A DNA stretch of 7,314 nucleotides from Croceibacterium_A sp966112795 (GTDB lineage: Bacteria; Pseudomonadota; Alphaproteobacteria; Sphingomonadales; Sphingomonadaceae): contig CBHWED010000170.1 of the NCBI GenBank assembly GCA_966112795.1, positions 1-7,314 of the forward strand, read 5' to 3'. Shown here piece after piece: positions 1 to 5,554 of the stretch. The stretch's first letter is position 1; every line of letters begins with the position of its first letter. The translations under genes were made by a program, and so were the position numbers. Below the pieces are notes generated by a model, which saw only the letters and a list, made by a program, of their open reading frames with translations, had not been told where the DNA came from and made no database searches.

Positions 1-524
1 ATGTCGATCCGCTGGTTCTTCATCGTGTCGAGCATGTCGATGCAGCCGCCTTCGGACCCCTCGGGGGCGTCGGCGCACTTGCCGACGAGCTGCATCAGGT
101 CCTTGTCGCTCGAGACGATCGTCACGTCCCACCCGCGCCGCGTCGCTTCGCGCGCATAGGATGCGATCAGGTCGTCGGCCTCGAGGTCGTCCTCCTCGAT
201 GCACGGCAGGCTGAACGCGCGCGTCGCATCGCGGATCAGCGGGAACTGCGGCACCAGATCTTCCGGCGGCGGCGGCCGGTTGGCCTTGTACTGGTCGTAG
301 AGCGCGTTGCGGAAGCTGGTCGAGCCCTTGTCGAGGATCACCGCGAGGTGTGTCGGGCCTTCAGCCTTGCCGAGCTCGTCGGCGAGCTTCCACAGCATCG
401 TCGTGTAGCCGTAAACCGCGCCGACGGGCACGCCGTGTGGGTTGGTCAGCGGCGGAAGCCGATGATAGGCGCGAAAAATATAGGCCGATCCGTCGACCAG
501 GTAGAGATGCTGCTTGTCCGCCAT
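1..524 (-). CDS. polA: DNA polymerase I, amino-terminal part (5'-3' exonuclease domain), truncated by window edge
   Basis: DNA polymerase I removes RNA primers and fills gaps during lagging-strand replication and excision repair in the cytoplasm. The first 174 residues are present and are the FEN-like 5'-3' exonuclease domain. Visible motifs are LVDGSAYIFRAYH at residues 9-21 (metal-binding Asp11), a helical-arch segment FRN...YKANRPPPP around 71-87, the acidic metal cluster EEDDLEADDL at 110-119, and VSSDKDLMQLV at 137-147 (Asp140, Asp142). The start ATG (complement of 522-524) places LVDG where PolA proteins normally have it; the ribosome site ahead of it is weak. An extra cysteine- and glycine-containing segment of about ten residues (150-160) follows DLMQLVG, where many PolA proteins go almost directly to the M-x-D-x-M segment. 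The polymerase and 3'-5' exonuclease domains lie outside the window. It diverges from the small lipoprotein gene. Confidence 0.95.
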   Translation of the reverse strand, partial: MADKQHLYLVDGSAYIFRAYHRLPPLTNPHGVPVGAVYGYTTMLWKLADELGKAEGPTHLAVILDKGSTSFRNALYDQYKANRPPPPEDLVPQFPLIRDATRAFSLPCIEEDDLEADDLIASYAREATRRGWDVTIVSSDKDLMQLVGKCADAPEGSEGGCIDMLDTMKNQRID

Positions 525-590
525 GACCGCGTGCTAGCAGCGTTGCGCAGCGAGGTCAGCCGGTTTGACACGCCCGCGGTGAGGGCGGAT

Positions 591-620
591 TTGCTTGCTT
601 CGCCACAAAGTTGCCATTAT
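591..620 (+). promoter_or_regulatory. Candidate sigma-70-type promoter for the small lipoprotein gene
   Basis: TTGCTT (591-596) and CATTAT (615-620) are separated by 18 bases and lie about 100 bases upstream of the lipoprotein start at 722. Both boxes match the consensus at four of six positions and sit in the least GC-rich part of the divergent spacer. This is pattern matching only. A perfect TTGACA at 565-570 lies nearby but has no acceptable -10 partner. Confidence 0.35.
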
Positions 621-627
621 TTCAAAG

Positions 628-657
628 GGTGGAGTTCACCGCATGGTGGGTTTCACG
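628..657 (+). repeat. Tandem imperfect palindromes, possible operator pair
   Basis: Two 13-base copies, GGTGGAGTTCACC (628-640) and GGTGGGTTTCACG (645-657), agree at 10 of 13 positions. They start 17 bases apart, and each is a GTG-N5-CAC dyad. They lie just downstream of the candidate -10 box at 615-620, where a bound repressor would cover the transcription start, and they would also be in the 5' leader of the lipoprotein mRNA as two small hairpins. The repeat is seen directly; its regulatory role is inference and no binding protein is identified. Confidence 0.35.
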
Positions 658-721
658 CCTGCTCTCGCCGGACCTTCCTGTGAGGCGCGCGTCCCGTTCC
701 CGCTGTTGAAGGAATACGAAC

Positions 722-1006
722 ATGCGCAAGATCGTTCTCGTCGCCGCGATTGCCGGTGCTGCCCTCTCGCTGGCGGCCTGCTCGCAGGAAACCCAGGACG
801 CTGCCGAGGAGACCGCTGACAACGCGATGGCCGATACCCAGGCGAACGCGGAAGCCGCCGGCGAGGCGGTCGAAGGCGCTGCCACCGACGCCGCCGATGC
901 GGTCTCCGACGCTGCCGACGGCACCACGGACGCTGCTACCGACGCCGCCGCCGAAGCCGAAGCCACCGCGCAGGGCGAGAGCACGGACGCGGCCAAGGCC
1001 GACTAA
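722..1006 (+). CDS. Small acidic alanine-rich lipoprotein, unknown function
   Basis: This 94-residue protein has a lipoprotein signal peptide: positively charged MRK, a hydrophobic stretch, then lipobox LAAC with the lipidated Cys at residue 20. The residue after Cys is Ser rather than Asp, compatible with outer-membrane sorting by the enterobacterial rule. The 74 residues after Cys contain 28 Ala and 20 Asp/Glu but only one Lys, with no aromatic residue. Residues 55-75 form three seven-residue repeats (TDAADAV, SDAADGT, TDAATDA), consistent with a continuous acidic helix. AAGGA at 709-713, eight bases before the ATG, supports the start. A terminator follows 27 bases after the stop, so it is probably transcribed alone. 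I do not recognise a named family. Entericidin-like or other small periplasmic surface lipoproteins are the nearest analogues in style, not by demonstrated homology. Confidence 0.8.
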   Translation: MRKIVLVAAIAGAALSLAACSQETQDAAEETADNAMADTQANAEAAGEAVEGAATDAADAVSDAADGTTDAATDAAAEAEATAQGESTDAAKAD

Positions 1007-1033
1007 GCGTCGAGCTCGGACGTTTTTCGGAGA

Positions 1034-1061
1034 GGGCGCGGCCGCGAGGTCGCGCCCTTTT
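1034..1061 (+). terminator. Rho-independent terminator of the small lipoprotein gene
   Basis: GGGCGCG (1034-1040) pairs with CGCGCCC (1051-1057) around a ten-base loop and is followed by TTTTCGTTT on the plus strand. It lies in the convergent gap between the lipoprotein gene and the beta-lactamase-like gene. On the minus strand the hairpin is followed by TCTCC rather than a run of T, so termination of the opposite gene there would be weaker. Confidence 0.75.
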
Positions 1062-1073
1062 CGTTTGCGGTGC

Positions 1074-2117
1074 TTAGTTGGCGGCGACTGACGAGGTGCC
1101 CGCAGGCCGGTAGCGGGCGTTGGCGTACTGGCGGGCGGACTCGCCGTAGCCGTCGTAGAGCACCCGTGCGAGCGTGGCGATCTTGCTGTCGCGGTTGGGC
1201 TTGCCGCCCTGGCCGGTGACGTAGATCGCGACTGCGATCGCGCGGCCGTCGGGTCCGGTGATGATGCCGACGTCGCTCGAGGTGTTGCTCAGCGTGCCGG
1301 TCTTGTGCGCGATGCGCGCCTCGGTCGGCATCAGCGCGCGGATGCGCCCGGTGCCGGTGCGGCAGCGTTCCATCGCGCCGATCAGCACGTTGCGGCTCGA
1401 CGCGCTCAGCCAGCGCCCCTGGTAGAGGCCGCTCAGCAGCTTGACCATGTCGCGCGGGGTGACGCTGTCGCGCACGTCGACCTGGGTCGCCGGATTAACC
1501 TCGCCGTCGTCGCGCACGAGCGTGGCGATGTCGCGCGTGAGATTGAAGTTCTGGATGCCCGCGCGGCGGGCCCAGTCGTTGACCACCGCGGGGCCGCCGA
1601 CGGCCGCGAGCAGCGCGTCGGTCGCCGAGTTGTTCGAGCGGGTGATCATCTGCTCGATCAGTTCGCGTGCGGTCAGGTACTGGCCCGGGCGGACCGGGGC
1701 GATCGCCGAGGAATGCGGCCGCGAGGCGACCGGGATCATCAGCGGGAACTCGCTGCTCAGGCTCCACCGGCCCTTGTCGACGCCTTCGAGATAGGTCGCG
1801 GCGATGGCGATCTTGCTGGTGCTGGCCATCGGGAACGGCTGGTCGCCGAGCACCGCGACTTCCTGTCCGGTCGAGAGGTCCATCGCGGCGACGCCGATGC
1901 GGCCGTTCGAGCCGTCGGCGATCTGCGCGATCTGCGCCATCAGCGGATTGCCGAAGTCCGGCGTGAAGTCACGCGGCGCGCGCACCTCGGTGCCGAGCGC
2001 ATTGTCGAACGCGGCCTCGAAGCTTGTTTGCGATTGTGCCGGCGCAACCGTGGCGCCGAAATTCGTTGCGGCCAATGCGATGCCGGCAACGACCCGTCCA
2101 AGTGTCCCGAACTTCAT
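1074..2117 (-). CDS. Exported class A beta-lactamase-like serine hydrolase lacking the deacylation glutamate
   Basis: The protein has 347 residues with a Sec signal peptide (residues 1 to about 27, likely cleaved after APA), so it should act in the periplasm. It carries the serine beta-lactamase/penicillin-binding motifs in class A order: S99-T-S-K102 (nucleophile and lysine), S161-N-N163 (the SDN loop) and K272-T-G274. The distance from the SNN serine to the omega-loop arginine R195 is 34 residues, as from Ser130 to Arg164 in class A enzymes. On that alignment the position of the essential Glu166 is Ile197 (R195-D-I-A-T-L200). The omega region is then extended by about seven residues rich in Asp/Glu. 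Family knowledge says that loss of Glu166 traps the acyl-enzyme, so true beta-lactam hydrolysis is doubtful; a peptidoglycan-related or other esterase/peptidase role is possible. It belongs with the broad 'serine hydrolase / Beta-lactamase2' group. A promoter and inverted repeat precede it; the ribosome site (GAGGG) is rather far from the ATG. Confidence 0.85.
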   Translation of the reverse strand: MKFGTLGRVVAGIALAATNFGATVAPAQSQTSFEAAFDNALGTEVRAPRDFTPDFGNPLMAQIAQIADGSNGRIGVAAMDLSTGQEVAVLGDQPFPMASTSKIAIAATYLEGVDKGRWSLSSEFPLMIPVASRPHSSAIAPVRPGQYLTARELIEQMITRSNNSATDALLAAVGGPAVVNDWARRAGIQNFNLTRDIATLVRDDGEVNPATQVDVRDSVTPRDMVKLLSGLYQGRWLSASSRNVLIGAMERCRTGTGRIRALMPTEARIAHKTGTLSNTSSDVGIITGPDGRAIAVAIYVTGQGGKPNRDSKIATLARVLYDGYGESARQYANARYRPAGTSSVAAN

Positions 2118-2138
2118 GCCTAGATGCGTACCCTCATG

Positions 2139-2155
2139 AAGATTGTGGAAATCTT
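2139..2155 (-). promoter_or_regulatory. Inverted repeat overlapping the -10 of the beta-lactamase-like gene, candidate operator
   Basis: AAGATT (2139-2144) and AATCTT (2150-2155) form perfect 6-base arms around GTGGA. One further base on each side mismatches and the next matches. It overlaps the proposed -10 box (2151-2156) and the transcription start, the classic position for a repressor. It does not resemble the BlaI site known from Gram-positive bla systems. Function is inferred. Confidence 0.4.
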
Positions 2156-2178
2156 AACCACGCGAGGCGTTTAGGCAA
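2151..2178 (-). promoter_or_regulatory. Candidate promoter of the beta-lactamase-like gene
   Basis: On the minus strand TTGCCT (complement of 2173-2178) and TAAGAT (complement of 2151-2156) are 16 bases apart. They would start transcription about 27 bases before the ATG at 2117. The boxes sit in an AT-rich patch in the 124-base gap after the methyltransferase-like gene, suggesting the hydrolase has its own promoter rather than depending on read-through. Confidence 0.45.
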
Positions 2179-2195
2179 TTCGTTCCGCGATGAAC

Positions 2196-2226
2196 GGACT
2201 CCTTGGGACGGCCAGCCGTGGAATCC
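2196..2226 (-). repeat. Hairpin in the gap between the methyltransferase-like and beta-lactamase-like genes
   Basis: GGACTCC (2196-2202) pairs with GGAATCC (2220-2226) with one wobble or mismatch, enclosing a second small stem ACGG/CCGT (2208-2211 with 2216-2219). It lies 15 bases beyond the methyltransferase-like stop codon on the minus strand. No T run follows, so it is not a canonical intrinsic terminator; it could be an mRNA 3'-end stabiliser or a weak terminator. Confidence 0.3.
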
Positions 2227-2241
2227 ACTCGGTTCGTCGCA

Positions 2242-3018
2242 TCAGCCGGGCTTCCGGAGCCGCAGCACGAACTGATCGGTCTTTCCGCGAATCGCCGGGT
2301 CGAACACGTTGGCAGTGCGCGGATCGTCGGGCCTGATGTAGATTGCGCTTTCGGCTTCGAGAGCGAAACCGGCCGCCTTGAGGGCGGCGATCGCTGCATC
2401 GCGGTCCATCCGGTGGAGCGTGTTGGCCGCAGCGAGGCCGGCGCCCGCCGCGGCGCTGTGATCGACCACCAGCAGCGTGCCGCCGGGCTTGAGCGCGTCG
2501 TAGAGAGCCTTGAGCGCCTTCGGGCCGGTGCCTTGCGGCATCGCGCCGATGTAGAGGTCGTGCATGTTCTGCACCGTGATGATCGTGTCGAGCTTCTCGG
2601 GGAACGGCGGCGCGGCGACGGGGCCGCGTAGCGCGACGACGTTCGGCCGGCCGGTGACCGCGGCGTTCTGTTCGTCACCGTAGGCCGGGCGAAAAGCGAT
2701 GAACTCGTTGGGCTGGAACGCGTAGACCTTGCCCGACGGGCCGACCGCGTTCGACAGCAGCCGCGTCCAGTACCCGCCGCCCATGATGTAGTCGCCGACC
2801 TTCTCGCCGGGGGCGACCTGGGCGAAGGCGAGGATCTCGGCCGGGAGCCGCGCGGCGTCGCGGTCGCGATCGGCCTGCGGGCGCTCGGGATCGGCCAGCG
2901 CGGCGGCGTAAGCGCCCGCCGCGGGCGACGGGGACGACGACGACGAGGAGGCGGTCTCGCCGGCAGGCGCGCAGGCAGCGAGCGTGGCCGCGAGGCACAG
3001 GGTCAAAGTCAGACGCAT
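2242..3018 (-). CDS. Predicted methyltransferase (COG4798-like) with lipoprotein signal
   Basis: The protein has 258 residues. It begins with MRLTLTLCLAATLAAC, a textbook lipoprotein signal with lipidated Cys16, followed by a Ser/Pro-rich linker (six Ser at 24-29) and a Rossmann-type methyltransferase domain from about residue 58. Visible features are VGDYIMGGGYWTRLLS at 74-89 in the position of SAM motif I, an acidic-strand segment LDTIITVQNMHD at 143-154, and LKPGGTLLVVDHS at 176-188, typical of the post-motif III strand. It resembles the family annotated as 'predicted methyltransferase' (COG4798), whose members I recall often being exported. S-adenosylmethionine is not expected in the periplasm, so catalysis there is puzzling; a non-SAM ligand or degenerate role is possible. 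The ribosome site GGGAGG lies 9 bases before the ATG. A good promoter occupies the 65-base gap after the fusion gene. Confidence 0.8.
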   Translation of the reverse strand: MRLTLTLCLAATLAACAPAGETASSSSSSPSPAAGAYAAALADPERPQADRDRDAARLPAEILAFAQVAPGEKVGDYIMGGGYWTRLLSNAVGPSGKVYAFQPNEFIAFRPAYGDEQNAAVTGRPNVVALRGPVAAPPFPEKLDTIITVQNMHDLYIGAMPQGTGPKALKALYDALKPGGTLLVVDHSAAAGAGLAAANTLHRMDRDAAIAALKAAGFALEAESAIYIRPDDPRTANVFDPAIRGKTDQFVLRLRKPG

Positions 3019-3048
3019 GGCAAGGGCCCTCCCGTTGTTTTTCGGGCC

Positions 3049-3076
3049 ATTCTACCAGCGCGGCCGGGGCCGGCAA
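3049..3076 (-). promoter_or_regulatory. Candidate promoter of the lipoprotein methyltransferase-like gene
   Basis: On the minus strand TTGCCG (complement of 3071-3076) and TAGAAT (complement of 3049-3054, five of six consensus matches) are 16 bases apart. This gives a leader of roughly 25 bases. The leader contains GGCCC and GGGCC segments that could pair across the GGGAGG ribosome site. The promoter begins within ten bases of the upstream stop codon, so this gene may be transcribed both alone and by read-through. Confidence 0.5.
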
Positions 3077-3083
3077 AGGGGAG

Positions 3084-5060
3084 TCAGACTCCGAACGGAT
3101 AGGTCTCGGGCAGGCCGCGATCGGGTTCCTGCGGCCCGAGCGCCTCGAGCGCGGAGGTTTCGTCGATCCACACGAAAGCGTCGAACTGCTCGGGCAGCAC
3201 GGCCTCGCTGTAATGGCTCCAGCGCTCGGTCTCGGGGCGGTAGATCACGCCGATGAAGCGCTCGAGCCGGGGTTCCGCTAGGCGGCGGCGGAGCGCTTCG
3301 TGCTTGCCGGGGGCGAGATCGAGTAGGAAGCGCTCGACGCCGCTGTCGTGACATAGGCGCTCGTAGCTGTCGCTGCGGCTCGGCAGCACGCGCTTCTGCT
3401 TGCGCGGGCTGTCCCAGTCGTCGGCCGCGGTGACCGTGCCGGCGTGCGTGCCGAAGCCGATCAGCGCCGCCTCGTCGCCCCAGCGCTGGCGCACGAGCTG
3501 GCCGATGTTGTGCTCGCCGCGGACGCGGCCCATCTCGGTCGCGCGTGCATCGCCGATGTGGCTGTTGTGCGCCCAGACCAGGGCCTTGGCGTCAGGTCCG
3601 CCCTGCTCGAGCAAGTGATCGAGCGTCTCGGCCATGTGGCTGTCGCGCAAGTTCCAGCTCTCGGCGCCGCCGTAGTACATGATCCGGTAGTAGCGCTCGG
3701 CCGAGGCGATCAGCCGCGCGTTCATCGCCGCGGCGAAGCTGCCTTCATCCTCGAGCGCGCGCTCGAGCAGCTCGCGGCATTGCGCGACGACCTCGGCCTC
3801 GCATTCGGCGTAGCCTCTGGTCAGCGCGGCGCGGCCGTACGTCGCGGGTTCGGCCTGCCACGGAGTGAGGCAGCCGTAGCGCTCGCGCGCGACCGCCGCG
3901 GCTTCGGGATCGTGCTCGTCGAGCCAGGCGAGCACCGCCTCGATCGAGCCCGACATGTTGTAGATGTCGAGCCCGTAGAAGCCGGCCATGCGCTCGGGCT
4001 CGCGACCGTGATTAAGACCACGCAAATCGTGCGCCAGCTGCTCGATCACGGTGTTGCGCCACATCCAGGTCGGGAAGCGCTGGAACGGCGGCTGCGCGCC
4101 CGCGCGGTGCGGGCGGTGGCGGATGTAGCGGTCGATCGCGGCGGCGTCGGGCCAGTCGGCCTCGACCGCGACGATAGTGAAGCCGTGCCGTTCGACGAAG
4201 CGGCGGGTGATCTCGGCGCGCGCGGCGTAGAACTCGTGCGTGCCATGGCTCGCTTCGCCGAGCAGGACCACGCGCCGATCGGCATAGCGGTCGAACCATT
4301 CGGCGAAGTGCGCGTCCCCTTCGGGATCGGGCAGCGGCTCCGCGGCCTCGGCAATGCATTCGGGTAGGCTCAGCTCGCGCGCCGGGCGGTGGTTGCTCGC
4401 CGCCTGGTTGCCGTCTTCCCAGCGCCCGTGGGCGCCGATCAGCGGAACGAAGCGCACGCCGCCGAGGTCGTGCTCGCTCCATTCGTCCTCGCCGGTGCGG
4501 GTGACGCACAGCAGCGACTGGATCGATTCGCCGCCGACCGGCACGACCAGCCGTCCGCCGATCGCGAGCTGGCGCTTGAGCGGCTCGGGAACCTTGTCGC
4601 CGCCGGCGGCGACCAGGATCGCATCGTACGGCGCGTGCGCGGGGAGGCCGAGGCTGCCGTCGCCGGCGAGCACGGTGAGGTTGTCGTAGCCGAGATCGAC
4701 CACCCGCCGCCGCGCCGCCTTCGCCAGCGTCTCGTGACGCTCGATCGCGTAGACCCGGCCGGCGATGCGCGAGAGCACCGCCGCGGCGTAGCCCGAGCCG
4801 GCGCCGACCTCGAGCACGCGGTCGCCGGGGGCGACGTCAGCGGCCTCGATCATCAGCGCGACGATGTACGGCTGGCTGATCGTCTGGTCCTCGCCGATCG
4901 GCAGCGGTCCGTCCTCGTAGGCGAACTCGGCGAGCCGCTCGGGCACGAAGCGCTCGCGCGGGACCTCGGCCATCGCCGCGAGCACCTGCGGGTTGCGGAT
5001 GCCGCGCTTGCGCAGCTGGCGCTCGACCATCCGCGCGCGGTGTTCGGCCGGGCCGGCCAT
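3084..5060 (-). CDS. Fusion of protein-L-isoaspartate O-methyltransferase and erythromycin esterase-like domain
   Basis: This 658-residue cytoplasmic protein has no signal peptide. Residues 1 to about 215 are a full-length PCMT, which uses SAM to methylate isoaspartyl residues and start their repair. It shows D58-QTISQPYIVA, motif I VLEVGAGSGYAAAVL (82-96), acidic Glu107, LAGDGSLGLP (131-140), YDAILVAAG (145-153) and the closing RFVPLIGAHGRW (203-214). Residues from about 230 to 658 are an erythromycin esterase (EreA/EreB, PF05139) domain. GEASHGTHE at 268-276 supplies Glu269 and His272; Arg281 and Glu300 follow at the same spacing as Glu43, His46, Arg55 and Glu74 of EreB; W-A-H498-N-S-H501 supplies the paired histidines. 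WNLRDSHMAETL (469-480) is also typical. Most such chromosomal domains are not proven macrolide esterases, so the substrate is unknown. The start lies 3 bases after the upstream stop (TGACACATG), with GAGG just before, implying translational coupling. PCMT-esterase fusions exist in databases to my knowledge. Confidence 0.92.
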   Translation of the reverse strand: MAGPAEHRARMVERQLRKRGIRNPQVLAAMAEVPRERFVPERLAEFAYEDGPLPIGEDQTISQPYIVALMIEAADVAPGDRVLEVGAGSGYAAAVLSRIAGRVYAIERHETLAKAARRRVVDLGYDNLTVLAGDGSLGLPAHAPYDAILVAAGGDKVPEPLKRQLAIGGRLVVPVGGESIQSLLCVTRTGEDEWSEHDLGGVRFVPLIGAHGRWEDGNQAASNHRPARELSLPECIAEAAEPLPDPEGDAHFAEWFDRYADRRVVLLGEASHGTHEFYAARAEITRRFVERHGFTIVAVEADWPDAAAIDRYIRHRPHRAGAQPPFQRFPTWMWRNTVIEQLAHDLRGLNHGREPERMAGFYGLDIYNMSGSIEAVLAWLDEHDPEAAAVARERYGCLTPWQAEPATYGRAALTRGYAECEAEVVAQCRELLERALEDEGSFAAAMNARLIASAERYYRIMYYGGAESWNLRDSHMAETLDHLLEQGGPDAKALVWAHNSHIGDARATEMGRVRGEHNIGQLVRQRWGDEAALIGFGTHAGTVTAADDWDSPRKQKRVLPSRSDSYERLCHDSGVERFLLDLAPGKHEALRRRLAEPRLERFIGVIYRPETERWSHYSEAVLPEQFDAFVWIDETSALEALGPQEPDRGLPETYPFGV

Positions 5061-5063
5061 GTG

Positions 5064-5471
5064 TCAGGCCTCGGCGAGCACTTGCTCGACTGTCCTGACC
5101 GGCGAGTTGACCAGGTCCTTGGCCAGCTCGCCGATGATCCGCCGCTCGAGCTCCTTGTGGCAATGCTGGCGGATCTGGCCGAGGGTCTTGGGATCGGCCG
5201 CGATCACCACTTCGCCGAGATCGCCCTGCAGCGCCCGCTCGTTGAGCCATCCGGCGATCGCCGCGCCATGGGCGAGCTCGTCGATGTCGGTGCTGCCGTT
5301 GCGCTGCCCCGCCGGGTCCTGGTGACGCACGCCGGCGCTGAAGTTGGTCAGCTCGAGGTCGAGGTCGGCGACTTGCTCGAGCCGCGGCTCGAACGCCTGC
5401 CCGACGTTGCGCATGACGAGGAACTTCTCGCCGTTGGCGAGGGCGATAAGCGCGTTGTGCGGGATCTTCAT
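5064..5471 (-). CDS. Host-attachment family protein (baeRF family 12-like)
   Basis: This 135-residue cytoplasmic protein has no signal peptide or membrane segment. It resembles the 'protein required for attachment to host cells' family (Host_attach, later grouped as a bacterial archaeo-eukaryotic release-factor-like family). It starts with the strand LIALANGEKFLVMRN (9-23). The middle has the AGQR element at the usual AGR position (about 54-57), then a helix DELAHGAAIAGWLNERA. It ends with VVIAADPKTLGQIRQH followed by ELERRIIGELAKDLVNSP, the typical P-x-x-LG-x-IR and KDL-x-x-x-P signature. It carries no GGQ release-factor motif. The biochemical role is unsettled: the original link is to Agrobacterium attachment, and the fold suggests a ribosome- or RNA-related function. 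It is first in the operon with the PCMT-esterase fusion and divergent from the MarR-GNAT regulator. The ATG is preceded by a perfect AAGGAGG. Confidence 0.8.
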   Translation of the reverse strand: MKIPHNALIALANGEKFLVMRNVGQAFEPRLEQVADLDLELTNFSAGVRHQDPAGQRNGSTDIDELAHGAAIAGWLNERALQGDLGEVVIAADPKTLGQIRQHCHKELERRIIGELAKDLVNSPVRTVEQVLAEA

Positions 5472-5476
5472 GCCAG

Positions 5477-5483
5477 CCTCCTT
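5477..5483 (-). promoter_or_regulatory. Strong Shine-Dalgarno site of the host-attachment gene
   Basis: The complement of 5477-5483 reads AAGGAGG, a perfect anti-16S match, with five bases before the ATG at 5471. It is the strongest ribosome site in the window. It fixes the start of this gene and suggests that the operon is efficiently translated when transcribed. Confidence 0.85.
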
Positions 5484-5554
5484 GCCCGTCCGGGGACAGA
5501 ACGGGCGAGGCGCGCGCTGGTGCCGGACGGCAGCGCGCTTGACGGGTCGGCGGA

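Noticed and set aside
565..570. Perfect TTGACA as a -35 box for the small lipoprotein gene
   Set aside because: No reasonable -10 hexamer lies 16-18 bases downstream (GGATTT, GATTTG and ATTTGC occupy those places); the 591-620 pair fits better.
622..996. A minus-strand Ala/Ser-rich open frame opposite the small lipoprotein
   Set aside because: It is the simple complement of repeated GAC-GCC-GCC codons. The plus strand has the lipobox, ribosome site and terminator.
1305..2123. A 272-codon plus-strand frame opposite the beta-lactamase-like gene
   Set aside because: It is an Arg/Ala/Asp-rich antisense shadow of a gene with clear STSK, SNN and KTG motifs.
2934..2946. TCG trinucleotide repeat in the Ser linker of the lipoprotein methyltransferase as a phase-variation tract
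   Set aside because: Trinucleotide slippage keeps the reading frame and the run is only four identical codons, so it is more simply a flexible Ser/Pro linker.
3444..4367. A 307-codon plus-strand open frame opposite the esterase domain
   Set aside because: Its composition mirrors the opposite strand of a high-GC gene, with no motif, signal peptide or ribosome site. The minus-strand frame carries all the catalytic motifs.
3084..5060. Calling the fusion gene a macrolide resistance gene
   Set aside because: Catalytic residues match the Ere fold, but chromosomal Ere-like domains are widespread and mostly of unknown substrate. The fusion to PCMT and lack of any mobile element argue against a resistance cassette.
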